From assembly GCA_002840765.1 (NCBI GenBank), contig PHCE01000020.1, positions 41,493-105,492 of the forward strand: DNA of 64,000 bases, given 5' to 3'. The notes beneath the pieces were generated by a model. It was given only the letters and a program-made list of their open reading frames with translations, did not search any database and had not been told where the DNA came from. This stretch comes from Betaproteobacteria bacterium HGW-Betaproteobacteria-7. GTDB taxonomy: Bacteria; Pseudomonadota; Gammaproteobacteria; Burkholderiales; Rhodocyclaceae. Position numbers and translations under genes: made by a program. Of this stretch, positions 9,988 to 17,827 are shown one piece after another. The stretch's first letter is position 1, and every line of letters starts with the position of its first letter.

Positions 9988-10027
9988 ACCACCCGATGCT
10001 GAGCCCCCAAATGGCCCCGCGAAAAGC

Positions 10028-10051
10028 AAAAAAGCCAATCAGAGATTGGCC
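10028..10051 (-). terminator. Rho-independent terminator downstream of a lost tRNA gene
   Basis: A perfect 7-bp stem GCCAATC/GATTGGC with loop AGA lies at 10034-10050. On the minus strand it is followed by six T residues (the A-run at 10028-10033). No intact minus-strand gene ends just upstream. It sits 27 bases downstream of the tRNA-Arg 3' end at 10077-10094, as the original tRNA terminator would. Confidence 0.75.
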
Positions 10052-10076
10052 TAGTGCTTGTACTTACGTGTCTGAA

Positions 10077-10094
10077 TGGCGCACCCGAGAGGAT
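10077..10094 (-). repeat. tRNA-Arg 3'-end remnant, putative attachment site
   Basis: Read on the minus strand, 18 bases give ATCCTCTCGGGTGCGCCA. This equals the end of the T arm, the CGGGTGC acceptor strand, a discriminator G and CCA of a proteobacterial tRNA-Arg, whose 5' strand would be GCACCCG. The remaining ~59 bases needed for a tRNA are absent upstream (no D arm, anticodon arm or T loop). 3' tRNA ends are classic integrase target sites, so this is read as a left-over attachment site. Confidence 0.6.
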
Positions 10095-10217
10095 GAGTCT
10101 GGGCACTGGGAAGAGATTGTTCAGGTTATATAGCCAAGGCTATCACTTATCCAGTTGTCCGAGTTCACGGGCCCAGTTCGGTAGCCGACAGACCGCAGTT
10201 TCGAGTCTCAAACAATC

Positions 10218-10233
10218 ACTTGAATTTACAAGT
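10218..10233. promoter_or_regulatory. inverted repeat in TetR promoter region, possible operator
   Basis: ACTTG-AATTTA-CAAGT, a 5-6-5 inverted repeat, lies about 33 bases before the ATG of the TetR gene at 10266. The surrounding ~60 bases are much more AT-rich than the window average. The spacing fits an autoregulatory TetR operator. Nothing in the sequence proves binding. Confidence 0.4.
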
Positions 10234-10265
10234 TCAATATTGTACATTTGTGTTCAGGTTTAACC

Positions 10266-10919
10266 ATGCGAAATCAATTCACTGTGGAACGAGGCAAAGA
10301 AACACCGAGCACTGCTGAACGGCGCATTCACGAAGCGGCCTTGCGCATTTTCGCCAGGTCCGGCCGTACCGACCTGACCATCAGCGAACTGGCGACGGAA
10401 GCCGGGGTTGCGCGCGGCACCGTCTATAACTACGTCCAGCCGGCTGATGATCTGTTCGACGAGGTTACCGCCCGCCTTTCCGACGAGATGTATCGGCGAG
10501 TCAACAGGTCGATTGCCACCACAGAAGCCGCCAGCAACCCCGTCGCCCGACTGGCCATGGGTATTCGCCTGTACATCAGGCGTGCCCACGAAGATCCGCT
10601 GTGGGGGAAGTTCATCTATTCATTCGGTTTCCGCACCAAAGTCCTGCAAAAACTGTGGAGCAGCAATCCGGCCGAAGACCTGCTCGCGGGAGTACAAAGC
10701 GGTCAGATTCATGCCAACCCGGAACGACTGCGCGCGACGATGTCGTTCATTGCCGGCGTGGTCAGCGGGGCGATCTATCTGGTCGCCACTGGCCACGATA
10801 CCTGGCGCAACGCGGGAACCCAGGCCGTTGAGTTTGTCCTGCAGGCCTTGGGTGTCCCTGGCGCTACGGTCACCTCCTTGGCCAGCCAGGAGCTCCCCCC
10901 GCTCTTGCCCGACGATTAG
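10266..10919 (+). CDS. TetR-family regulator (paralogue of the one at 29143-29763)
   Basis: A 217-residue TetR-type repressor. The helix-turn-helix is at residues ~20-60 (IHEAALRIFARSG, TISELATEAGVARGTVYNY). The C-terminal ligand domain contains RLAMGIRLYIRRAHEDPLWGKFI, which closely matches the TetR protein at the far end of the catabolic cluster (RLANGIRFFVRRAHEEPHWGRFI). The ATG at 10266 is preferred; an in-frame start at 10248 is also open, and neither has a strong ribosome site. It lies 14 bases upstream of the LuxR/MalT-like gene on the same strand, so the two are probably co-transcribed. It likely controls the adjacent degradation genes, by context. Confidence 0.9.
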   Translation: MRNQFTVERGKETPSTAERRIHEAALRIFARSGRTDLTISELATEAGVARGTVYNYVQPADDLFDEVTARLSDEMYRRVNRSIATTEAASNPVARLAMGIRLYIRRAHEDPLWGKFIYSFGFRTKVLQKLWSSNPAEDLLAGVQSGQIHANPERLRATMSFIAGVVSGAIYLVATGHDTWRNAGTQAVEFVLQALGVPGATVTSLASQELPPLLPDD

Positions 10920-10933
10920 AAGGGAGAACCCCG

Positions 10934-13765
10934 ATGCAACTATCGCCCTCGACGCTTCACACCTACAGCAGGCCGACTCATTACCGCTTGCCTGCCGTAA
11001 GCCCCTCGTCTGCCAGCAGCCACCAGCCATATCCGGATATTGCCAAGCCAACGTTGACACTCGTGCGTACCAAGACACAACTCCCCAGAATTTATGGCGA
11101 GACCCTGTACCGTGAACGTCTGGAAAACCTCGGCAGTGAAGTATTGGAGCGACTCCTGACCCTGGTCATGGCACCGCCGGGCTGTGGCAAATCGACGCTG
11201 GCTCGCCAGTGGGCGGAAGCTGCCCTCGGCCAAGGAAAAAAAGTGGCATGGTTCGCTATCGACGCCGACGACAACGATCCATCTCGCTTCCTGCCATACC
11301 TGCTCCAAGCGGTGGCGGAAGCGAATACCGGGAACAGGAACGGCCCTTCGGATGCCCTGAACCGTAACAGCGCAAGGTCGACTTCCGAACTGTCTTCGGC
11401 ACTGATCAACGGCATCGCCGAGTCGGGCGAGGAATTACTCATCGTGCTCGACGGCTATTCCTGGATCACCGACAGGAACATCCACGACCAGATCGCCTAT
11501 GTCCTGGCCAACGCACCTGCCAACCTGCATCTCGTCATCCTGACCAGCGACCTCCCACCACTACCCATCGGCCGCTTGCGGGCGCGCAATCAGTTACTGG
11601 AACTGAACAGCAGCGCGATCCGTTTCACAAAGGCCGAGACGCTGGAATTGTTCCGCAAAAACACCTCCGGCCCCGTTCCCTACGTCCAACTCGAAGAGCT
11701 TTACCGCTTTACCCAGGGATGGGCAGCAGCCGTCCGCATCATTTCGTCGACCATCGGCAACCTCGGCAACTCGCCGGCCCTCGTTCGCGGCACCATCGAT
11801 TGCCGAATCCTCGACGCCATTGACCAATACCTGGACGACCTGTTTGCCAGTTTCCCCGACGACCTGTTTGACATGATGGTGGATACCTCGATTGTCGAAT
11901 CCGTGTCACTACCCCTTTGCCTCGCCCTGTCCGACGACGAAAAGGCCGAAACCTATTTCTCCCAGATCAGGCAGCAGCAGATTCTCATCCCGGCGGATCC
12001 GGAGCGCGGAAGCTATACCTACCCGGCCCCTGTCCGGCGCTATCTGAACAAACTGTTGCTGAGAAAAGGCAACCGCTACATGGCCATGCTGCATCGCCGG
12101 GCCCATGACTGGTACGCGGCGAACCAGCAATGGGACAACACCGTCGATCATCTCTTGGCCGTCGGTAATACTGACGCGGCGATCCAGTGCATGGAAACGC
12201 ACGGCATGCCCATTCTCAAGTTGGGCAGCTATGGAACGCTGATCAAGTGGCACCAGAAAGTATCCGGCCTTTCCGTGACGATTCCCGAAAGGGTCTGGCT
12301 GTCCTTTGCCTGGGCCTATGCCGTATCGGACAAGCCCGATATGGCCTTCGAACTGCTGGAGCACGTTGCCGCTGCTTCTCCGGCGCCCATATCTGCCGCC
12401 GTCCGGGCCGAAAGCAAAGCCATTTGTGCGGTTGCCTTCGTGCTTTCCGACCGGATCGTCCAGGCCATGGAAGCCGTTGCCGCCTGTCCGGTTGAACTAC
12501 TGGCAGATCGCTGGACAAGCAGCATCGTCGCCAATGTCGAACTGTATTGCCATCTCCACACCGGCCAGTGGACCGCCTTCTTTTCCGAATCAACGGTACT
12601 CGACTCACCCAGCGAGGGGGAAAGCAATACCCACGTCCTCCGCTTGTCCATCATGGGCTGGGCGGCCCTGTTGCGCGGTCAGGCTGCGCTGGCTGAAAGG
12701 TATGCCATCGAGGCCTTGAACCTCGCCCCGGCGACGAAAGCCAAGGACTTTTTCGGTTTTTCCGCCTGGCCGTCCGGACTACTCGCCACCCTCTACTACG
12801 AGCAGGGGCGCCTTGACGAACTGCAGGCTCTCCTCGCCAACCGCCTCGAGGCCATCGCCGCCAGCGGCTACCTCGACTGCACGCTGTCCGCCTTCATTGC
12901 CGCCGCCCGCACCGCTTCGACCCAGGGGAACCTGGCGCAAGCGCTGGCGATTCTGGATCGCGCCGAGGGTATTGCGGTCGGTAGAAAATGGGCGCGTTTG
13001 CAAGCCGCCATCCTGCTCGAGCGCATCCGCCTATTCCTTGATGAAGATCTGTTGGCAGAAGCCGAAGGCTGCCAGCAACGGCTTACCCAGCTATCCCGGG
13101 AAACCGGATTGGCGGATACCTCGCCCACCTGTTCGCCAGCGCAAATGGCCCAGATCGGCCAGGCCTACCTCGCCATCCATGTCGGCCAGGCCGAGCAAAG
13201 CATCGTCCCCCTGAGCGAATTGCTCGCCCTGTTCACGAAGAACGGCAACGAGCTGTTTGCCGTGCGCACCGGCACGCTGCTGTCGATCGCCCACTTCAAG
13301 GTGAATCACAATACGGAAGCGGAACGCGTCTTCCGCGAGGTCATGGCCCGAGCCGAAAAAGCCGGCTTTGTTCGCTCGGTATTGGACCAGGGTGCCGAGA
13401 CCGTGAAGTTGCTCAATGGACTGAGCGCGACCCTCCGCGGCAACACCGACTGGGCAAAACTGCACGGCCACTGCGAACGGCTGCTGGCGGCCGTCCACAA
13501 GGTTCCTGGTGCGGACGTAACACCGATCCGCACGCTGGTCGGCAAGGCCACTACCGGCAGCTCACTGACCCCCAAGGAACACGACGTCCTGACCCTGATT
13601 GCCCGCGGGCAATCGAACAAGGAAATCGCGCGCAGCCTTAACGTGGCGCCGGAAACCATCAAGACGCACCTGAAGAACATCTTCTTCAAGCTGTCCGTCG
13701 AACGCCGGATTCAGGCAGTCGCCAAGGCCCAGGCGCTAGGCTTGCTGGCGCGCGAGCCCGCTTGA
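10934..13765 (+). CDS. MalT-like LuxR-family ATP-dependent transcriptional activator (LAL)
   Basis: A 943-residue regulator. An N-terminal STAND-type ATPase module has a Walker A APPGCGKST at residues 80-88 and a Walker B-like strand (LLIVLDGYSWI). A long alpha-helical TPR-like middle (residues ~400-850) follows. The C-terminal LuxR helix-turn-helix reads LTPKEHDVLTLIARGQSNKEIA then ETIKTHLKNIFFKL. MalT-type proteins become activators on binding an inducer and ATP. The ATG at 10934 has AGGGAG upstream. The gene converges on the ten-gene minus-strand cluster (22 bp between stop codons). LAL regulators are common next to operons for hydrophobic or aromatic compound use, so it is the best candidate activator of that cluster. 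Confidence 0.93.
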   Translation: MQLSPSTLHTYSRPTHYRLPAVSPSSASSHQPYPDIAKPTLTLVRTKTQLPRIYGETLYRERLENLGSEVLERLLTLVMAPPGCGKSTLARQWAEAALGQGKKVAWFAIDADDNDPSRFLPYLLQAVAEANTGNRNGPSDALNRNSARSTSELSSALINGIAESGEELLIVLDGYSWITDRNIHDQIAYVLANAPANLHLVILTSDLPPLPIGRLRARNQLLELNSSAIRFTKAETLELFRKNTSGPVPYVQLEELYRFTQGWAAAVRIISSTIGNLGNSPALVRGTIDCRILDAIDQYLDDLFASFPDDLFDMMVDTSIVESVSLPLCLALSDDEKAETYFSQIRQQQILIPADPERGSYTYPAPVRRYLNKLLLRKGNRYMAMLHRRAHDWYAANQQWDNTVDHLLAVGNTDAAIQCMETHGMPILKLGSYGTLIKWHQKVSGLSVTIPERVWLSFAWAYAVSDKPDMAFELLEHVAAASPAPISAAVRAESKAICAVAFVLSDRIVQAMEAVAACPVELLADRWTSSIVANVELYCHLHTGQWTAFFSESTVLDSPSEGESNTHVLRLSIMGWAALLRGQAALAERYAIEALNLAPATKAKDFFGFSAWPSGLLATLYYEQGRLDELQALLANRLEAIAASGYLDCTLSAFIAAARTASTQGNLAQALAILDRAEGIAVGRKWARLQAAILLERIRLFLDEDLLAEAEGCQQRLTQLSRETGLADTSPTCSPAQMAQIGQAYLAIHVGQAEQSIVPLSELLALFTKNGNELFAVRTGTLLSIAHFKVNHNTEAERVFREVMARAEKAGFVRSVLDQGAETVKLLNGLSATLRGNTDWAKLHGHCERLLAAVHKVPGADVTPIRTLVGKATTGSSLTPKEHDVLTLIARGQSNKEIARSLNVAPETIKTHLKNIFFKLSVERRIQAVAKAQALGLLAREPA

Positions 13766-13787
13766 CCCGGATGTGGCGGCACGCTGC

Positions 13788-14810
13788 CTAGGGCAACAGA
13801 ATCGCCCTGCCCGGCTGTCGCCGCGCAACGTGAGCGAAGGCCTGCCGTGCTTCGGACAGGGGCACCGAGATGCCGACCGGCAGCGCCAGCGCTCCTTCGC
13901 TCAGCAGGCGATGCAGGGCGTCGAGTGCTTCCTCTTCCGGCTTGAACACTACCCAGCCGTAGCGCGCCCCCTTGGCCGCGGCCAGTCCACTGGCGCGGCG
14001 CATATCGCGTCGAGTTTGCCAGGCACCGCGCAGCCAGCCAAGCTTGTCAATATTCGGCAGCAGCGGATGAACCGTCGTTGCGCTACCCAAGGCGCCCTGC
14101 TTGAGCGCACCAATCAAGCGTTCCTCATCCTGCCAGGCGCCAAAATTCAGCACCGCATCATAGCGTTGGGGCAAGCCGGACAAGGACGTCCGCTGGCGGT
14201 CCCAGACGCTAGTCGCGCCGAGATCTTTACAAGTCTCGACGTTCGCCGTGCTGCAAATGGCAGTCACGGTTGCCCCCCAGCGCACCAGGAGCTGGATGGC
14301 CAGTCTGCCGAGTCCGCCGGAGGCACCGTGAATAAGCACTTCCCGGCCTCTGGCGTTGCCTGCGTCGAGACCGACCTTGCGCAGCGCCTGCCAGAGTGTG
14401 GTGAAGGTGTACGGCAAGGCCGCCAGCGCTGCCGCATCTTGGCCTTCGCCGACGGGACGGAGCCAGCGCGCATCGACCGCCACATGACTTGCATGGGCGC
14501 CGACCTTGCCGGTCGGAACCAGGCCGAAGACACGCTCCCCCGGTCGCCTGGTGGTGACACCTTGACCGACGGTTTCGACGATCCCGACGATGTCGTTGCC
14601 GAGAACCAGGGGAAACTTCCCTGCCCCCTTGAGTTTCAGCAAGCGCTGGCCATAGCCGCCGGCGCGTTTGACGTCAATTGGATTGACCGAAGCCGCCTCG
14701 ACGCGGACGACGACCTCGCCCTTGCCGGGACGCGGTACGGCCGCGGCCTCGACTGAAAGTGCCGGTGGTTCGGCAGGAGACAGGCAGAGAAGACGTTGAG
14801 CGTTACTCAT
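13788..14810 (-). CDS. MDR-superfamily NADPH:quinone oxidoreductase-like (RTN4IP1-like)
   Basis: A 340-residue medium-chain reductase/dehydrogenase. The GroES-like N-terminus has VVVRVEAASVNPIDVKRAGGYG. The Rossmann dinucleotide motif is HGASGGLGRLAIQ, around residue 165. The zinc-ligand pattern of classical alcohol dehydrogenases is absent, so it belongs with the zinc-independent quinone oxidoreductase/RTN4IP1-type enzymes. Such enzymes reduce enones or quinones with NADPH. Its ATG overlaps the stop of the upstream FAH gene by four bases (ATGA), so the two are translationally coupled. It is the last gene of the catabolic cluster and could reduce a ring-cleavage product; the substrate is unknown. 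Confidence 0.85.
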   Translation of the reverse strand: MSNAQRLLCLSPAEPPALSVEAAAVPRPGKGEVVVRVEAASVNPIDVKRAGGYGQRLLKLKGAGKFPLVLGNDIVGIVETVGQGVTTRRPGERVFGLVPTGKVGAHASHVAVDARWLRPVGEGQDAAALAALPYTFTTLWQALRKVGLDAGNARGREVLIHGASGGLGRLAIQLLVRWGATVTAICSTANVETCKDLGATSVWDRQRTSLSGLPQRYDAVLNFGAWQDEERLIGALKQGALGSATTVHPLLPNIDKLGWLRGAWQTRRDMRRASGLAAAKGARYGWVVFKPEEEALDALHRLLSEGALALPVGISVPLSEARQAFAHVARRQPGRAILLP

Positions 14811-15778
14811 AGCGAAACCACCTTGGTGCGCTGCAGGCCGAGATCCAAAGAACCGTCGTCGGTGCGAATGCTCAGGGCCATGACATCATTGGGCTGGAGA
14901 TAGAGCGGGTTCTTGGTTGCCTTGGCGATGAAAGCCTTCCATTTGCCGGCATCGGACATGAAGTGCTTGAGGATGAACATGACCAGCTTGCCGGGCGCCT
15001 TGGCGGCGCAGCCGGCCGGCGTGCCGGTGGCGATCAGGTCGCCGATGTGCACGTCGTGCAAGGACGCTAGTTCGGTCAGGGTTTGCTCGGGTTTGAACAG
15101 CATCTCGCCGCAATAGGCCTGCTGCCGGACGGCGCCGTTGACCGTCAGGGTCATCTTCAGCTCGCGCCAGCGCCGCCATTCTCCGGGTTCGAGCAGGACC
15201 AGCAGCGGGCCGACCGGGCCGAAAGTCCGGTAGCTCTTGCCCTTGTAGAACTGGCCCTGCGGCAACTGGACGTCGCGCGCTGAAACGTCGTTGACGATGG
15301 TCACGCCGGCCAGCACCTCGTCCAGTTTGTCTTCGGTAATGACCTCGCCGGGAATCAGATCGCGCCCGAGCACGATGCCCAGCTCAATCTCGTAATCGAG
15401 AAGCTTCACATGGGACGGACGCACCACTTCATCGTAGGGCCCGCTGATGCACGAAGACGCCTTGGTGAAGATGGTGTTGAACGGGAAGTTGGCCGGATCG
15501 AGGCCGGACTCGCGCACGTGGCTGGCGTAATTGACGCCCTGGCAGATGAATTGCTGGTTCGAGGTGACCGGCGGCAGGACGCGGACACTGCCCAGGTCGA
15601 GCGTCGCCTGGGCGGCGGTGAGTTGGCGGGCAGCATCGCGTCCGTTGCGGATGACATCGGCAGTGGTCGGGTAACTGCCTGCCAGCGGGGCGATTTTCCC
15701 GCCGAAAACGACGCCCCATTGCGGGCCGGCATCGGCAGCAGCGTTGGCGGGCAGGAAACGGATCAGATTGATGGCCAT
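14807..15778 (-). CDS. fumarylacetoacetate hydrolase-family protein
   Basis: A 323-residue FAH-fold enzyme. The metal-binding acidic residues are in LLDYEIELGIVLG, with further family motifs GVNYASHVRES, TIVNDVSARDVQ and TGTPAGC. The family hydrolyses C-C bonds in beta-diketo acids or acts as decarboxylase/hydratase on meta-cleavage products. The ATG at 15778 (MAINLIRF) is chosen because CAAGGACC precedes it; the frame is open 63 codons further but without homology. It lies between an extradiol-type VOC dioxygenase and an MDR reductase, so processing of a ring-fission product is the natural role. It is a generic FAH length, with no fusion. Confidence 0.9.
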   Translation of the reverse strand: MAINLIRFLPANAAADAGPQWGVVFGGKIAPLAGSYPTTADVIRNGRDAARQLTAAQATLDLGSVRVLPPVTSNQQFICQGVNYASHVRESGLDPANFPFNTIFTKASSCISGPYDEVVRPSHVKLLDYEIELGIVLGRDLIPGEVITEDKLDEVLAGVTIVNDVSARDVQLPQGQFYKGKSYRTFGPVGPLLVLLEPGEWRRWRELKMTLTVNGAVRQQAYCGEMLFKPEQTLTELASLHDVHIGDLIATGTPAGCAAKAPGKLVMFILKHFMSDAGKWKAFIAKATKNPLYLQPNDVMALSIRTDDGSLDLGLQRTKVVSL

Positions 15779-15813
15779 AGTGGGTCCTTGAAAAAAATTT
15801 GAAAGAGTTGGAA

Positions 15814-16953
15814 TTAGAGCCAGGGGCGCGCCGGGGTATCGAGCGTCTTGCCGATCAGGCGCAGCTTGGCGAAACTCATTCGCCCCTGGCGGATCAGCTT
15901 GAGGGCGCGCCAGACCAGGCCGAGCGACTTGGCGGGGAAGATTTCTCGCGGCGCGTCGTCGCCCCAAGCCCAGATGCTGCCCGTCGTGAACGGCACGTAG
16001 CGCGTCTCGTGGTCGGCGGTGAACACGTCGCCGTCGGTGTAATGCTCAAAATCGAAGCCGTCAGCATCCTTCCAGTAATCGAACAACTGGCTGCCCAGCA
16101 GATGCCGGCCGATGCCCCAGAAATGCTCGTGGCCGCGGGTATGCATGATCTGCTGCCCTTGTCCGAGGGCATCGAGGTCGATGACTTCCCAGGCACTGTG
16201 CTCATAACGCGGCTCAAGGGCGCTGGCCAGGACGAAAGTGTGGTGATCGGCCGGCAGGTCGCCGAGATCCAGCCGGAAGAAGGTGACGATCGGCGAACCG
16301 TCTTCGAGGTACTGCACATCCGTCGGGATGATGCCGATATGGCGCATGTACCACTCGGCCATGGCCGCGAAATTGTTGGTCTGGTAGACGAAATGACCCA
16401 GCCGCCCGACCAGCGCTGGTTCGATGGCTGAACGGACCGTCCGGTTCACCCGCCGGATGTCGCCGAGAACGTTCATCTCGCCATGCAGCGGCGGCCGAGT
16501 CGGCAAGGCCGGCACCGACCCCCAATCGGCGATCAGCCACAGGTCATTGCCATCCGGATCCTGCAGTGCCACGCCGCGACCGCCGCCCGGAATCCGGCTC
16601 GCCGCCAGCGGTTTGGCCTGGCTTTCGCGCTCCAGCCGGGCGAAGTCGGTATCACCGGGAACGACAAATGCGGATCCGACAAAGCGCGATTGTTCAGCCT
16701 TGGTCGCCACCAGGATCGCCGGCTCCGTACCGGCGCCGCGCATGACCAGCTGTTCGGCGGAGCGCGACACAGTCAGCAGCCCGAAATCGATCCAGAAGCG
16801 CTCAGCTTCGCGCAGATCCTTCTTTTCGAAGCGCAGGAAGGCGAGTTGGGTCGCCTTTTGCCACGGGGTTGGCCGAACCAGCTTGGTGACGTGCTGCGGT
16901 GCCTGACTGGCGGGATACTCAGGCGGCGCCAGCAATTTTTCAGTTGTATTCAT
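15814..16953 (-). CDS. VOC-family extradiol dioxygenase-like protein (copy 1)
   Basis: A 379-residue vicinal-oxygen-chelate protein made of two VOC modules. The C-terminal module keeps the 2-His-1-carboxylate iron triad pattern: His in GRLGHFVYQTNN, His in GIGRHLLGSQLFDYW, and Glu in FEHYTDGD. This is the layout of catechol 2,3-dioxygenase-like extradiol enzymes. The ATG at 16953 is preceded by GAAGGAAG; the gene overlaps the 3' end of the iron-sulfur subunit gene by 14 bases. It is therefore coupled to the molybdoenzyme, which suggests it cleaves the hydroxylated product. The native substrate cannot be read from sequence. A sister gene of the same family lies at 20919-21833. Confidence 0.88.
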   Translation of the reverse strand: MNTTEKLLAPPEYPASQAPQHVTKLVRPTPWQKATQLAFLRFEKKDLREAERFWIDFGLLTVSRSAEQLVMRGAGTEPAILVATKAEQSRFVGSAFVVPGDTDFARLERESQAKPLAASRIPGGGRGVALQDPDGNDLWLIADWGSVPALPTRPPLHGEMNVLGDIRRVNRTVRSAIEPALVGRLGHFVYQTNNFAAMAEWYMRHIGIIPTDVQYLEDGSPIVTFFRLDLGDLPADHHTFVLASALEPRYEHSAWEVIDLDALGQGQQIMHTRGHEHFWGIGRHLLGSQLFDYWKDADGFDFEHYTDGDVFTADHETRYVPFTTGSIWAWGDDAPREIFPAKSLGLVWRALKLIRQGRMSFAKLRLIGKTLDTPARPWL

Positions 16954-17827
16954 AAACATCTTCCTTCTTTGAAACAGATTGGCACTCGCATCCAGTGACA
17001 CGAATCTCGCCCAGGTAAAGGCTTTCCTCGAGGACGCAGTCCCGCTGCGCCTGGCCCAGGGGATGGCTGATTTCGACGCGATAGGCGCCACTGCCTTCAG
17101 TCAGGCCGCCGAAACGGAAATCGCCAAAGCTATCGCTGTGCGTCATGGCGATTCGCTGGCCATCCTGGAACAGCAGCACTTCGGCACCGACGACGCAATC
17201 GACCACATCCGACGCGATGGCACTGACGCTGCCGGCGATAAAGCATTTCTCCCAGCGCTCCAGGCCCCGGTAATAGACGCGCGGTTTGGCGTTGAGCTTG
17301 GGCAGCAAGGTCCGCAAGCCCTCTTTGCGGGCTTTTTCCTGCATCGCCTTGTCGTCGAGCTTGAGCGCCTCGAACACGCCGGTCGGGCAAACCTGCTGGC
17401 AGCGCGGCCACTCCCAGCCGCCATCGAGCAGATGGGCATCGAAAATCCAGGTCTGCGGCAGCTGCTGCTCCTCGTTCCAGACGATGGCCTTGTACGGGCA
17501 AGAGCGGACGATGTCCTTGCGGCCCTTCGCCTTGACCGGGTCGATGATGACGATGCCGTCCTGGCGCTTGGTAATCGCATCGCCGCCGACCTTCATGCAC
17601 GGCGCATCGTCGCAGTGGTTGCACATCACCGGCAGATAAGTCGTCTCGACCAGCGGTGCCGCGCCTTGCACCCGCCGCTGGATGCGGATCGGCGCTTCGC
17701 TGGCCAGTGAGGCGGGCGCGGCGTAGCCCGGATAGTCGTTGCCGACATATTCATCCCGGTCGGCGATCACGCAGTTGTAGCAATTCTCGCAACGCCCGAC
17801 ATTGATGATCAGATTCCACTTATCCAT
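16940..17827 (-). CDS. iron-sulfur small subunit of transhydroxylase/resorcinol-hydroxylase-type molybdoenzyme
   Basis: A 295-residue partner of the molybdoenzyme, resembling the small subunit of pyrogallol-phloroglucinol transhydroxylase (TthS). The N-terminal ferredoxin part has CENCYNCVIAD, CNHCDDAPC, RSCPYKA and PRCQQVCP. A C-terminal transthyretin/Ig-like domain (from ~residue 200: SFGDFRFGGL, YRVEISHPLG) is also found in TthS. Compared with TthS as I remember it, three cysteines are replaced: CVIAD has Asp where the fourth Cys should be, and the later CxxC is WIFD. By ferredoxin pairing these three belong to one cluster, so two [4Fe-4S] clusters should remain. It overlaps the large-subunit gene by 8 bases. 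Probably cytoplasmic: no signal is visible. Confidence 0.88.
   Translation of the reverse strand: MDKWNLIINVGRCENCYNCVIADRDEYVGNDYPGYAAPASLASEAPIRIQRRVQGAAPLVETTYLPVMCNHCDDAPCMKVGGDAITKRQDGIVIIDPVKAKGRKDIVRSCPYKAIVWNEEQQLPQTWIFDAHLLDGGWEWPRCQQVCPTGVFEALKLDDKAMQEKARKEGLRTLLPKLNAKPRVYYRGLERWEKCFIAGSVSAIASDVVDCVVGAEVLLFQDGQRIAMTHSDSFGDFRFGGLTEGSGAYRVEISHPLGQAQRDCVLEESLYLGEIRVTGCECQSVSKKEDVYEYN

Noticed and set aside
10077..10155. A complete tRNA-Arg gene on the minus strand
   Set aside because: Only the last 18 bases fit; no matching GCACCCG 5' strand, D arm, anticodon arm or T loop is present.
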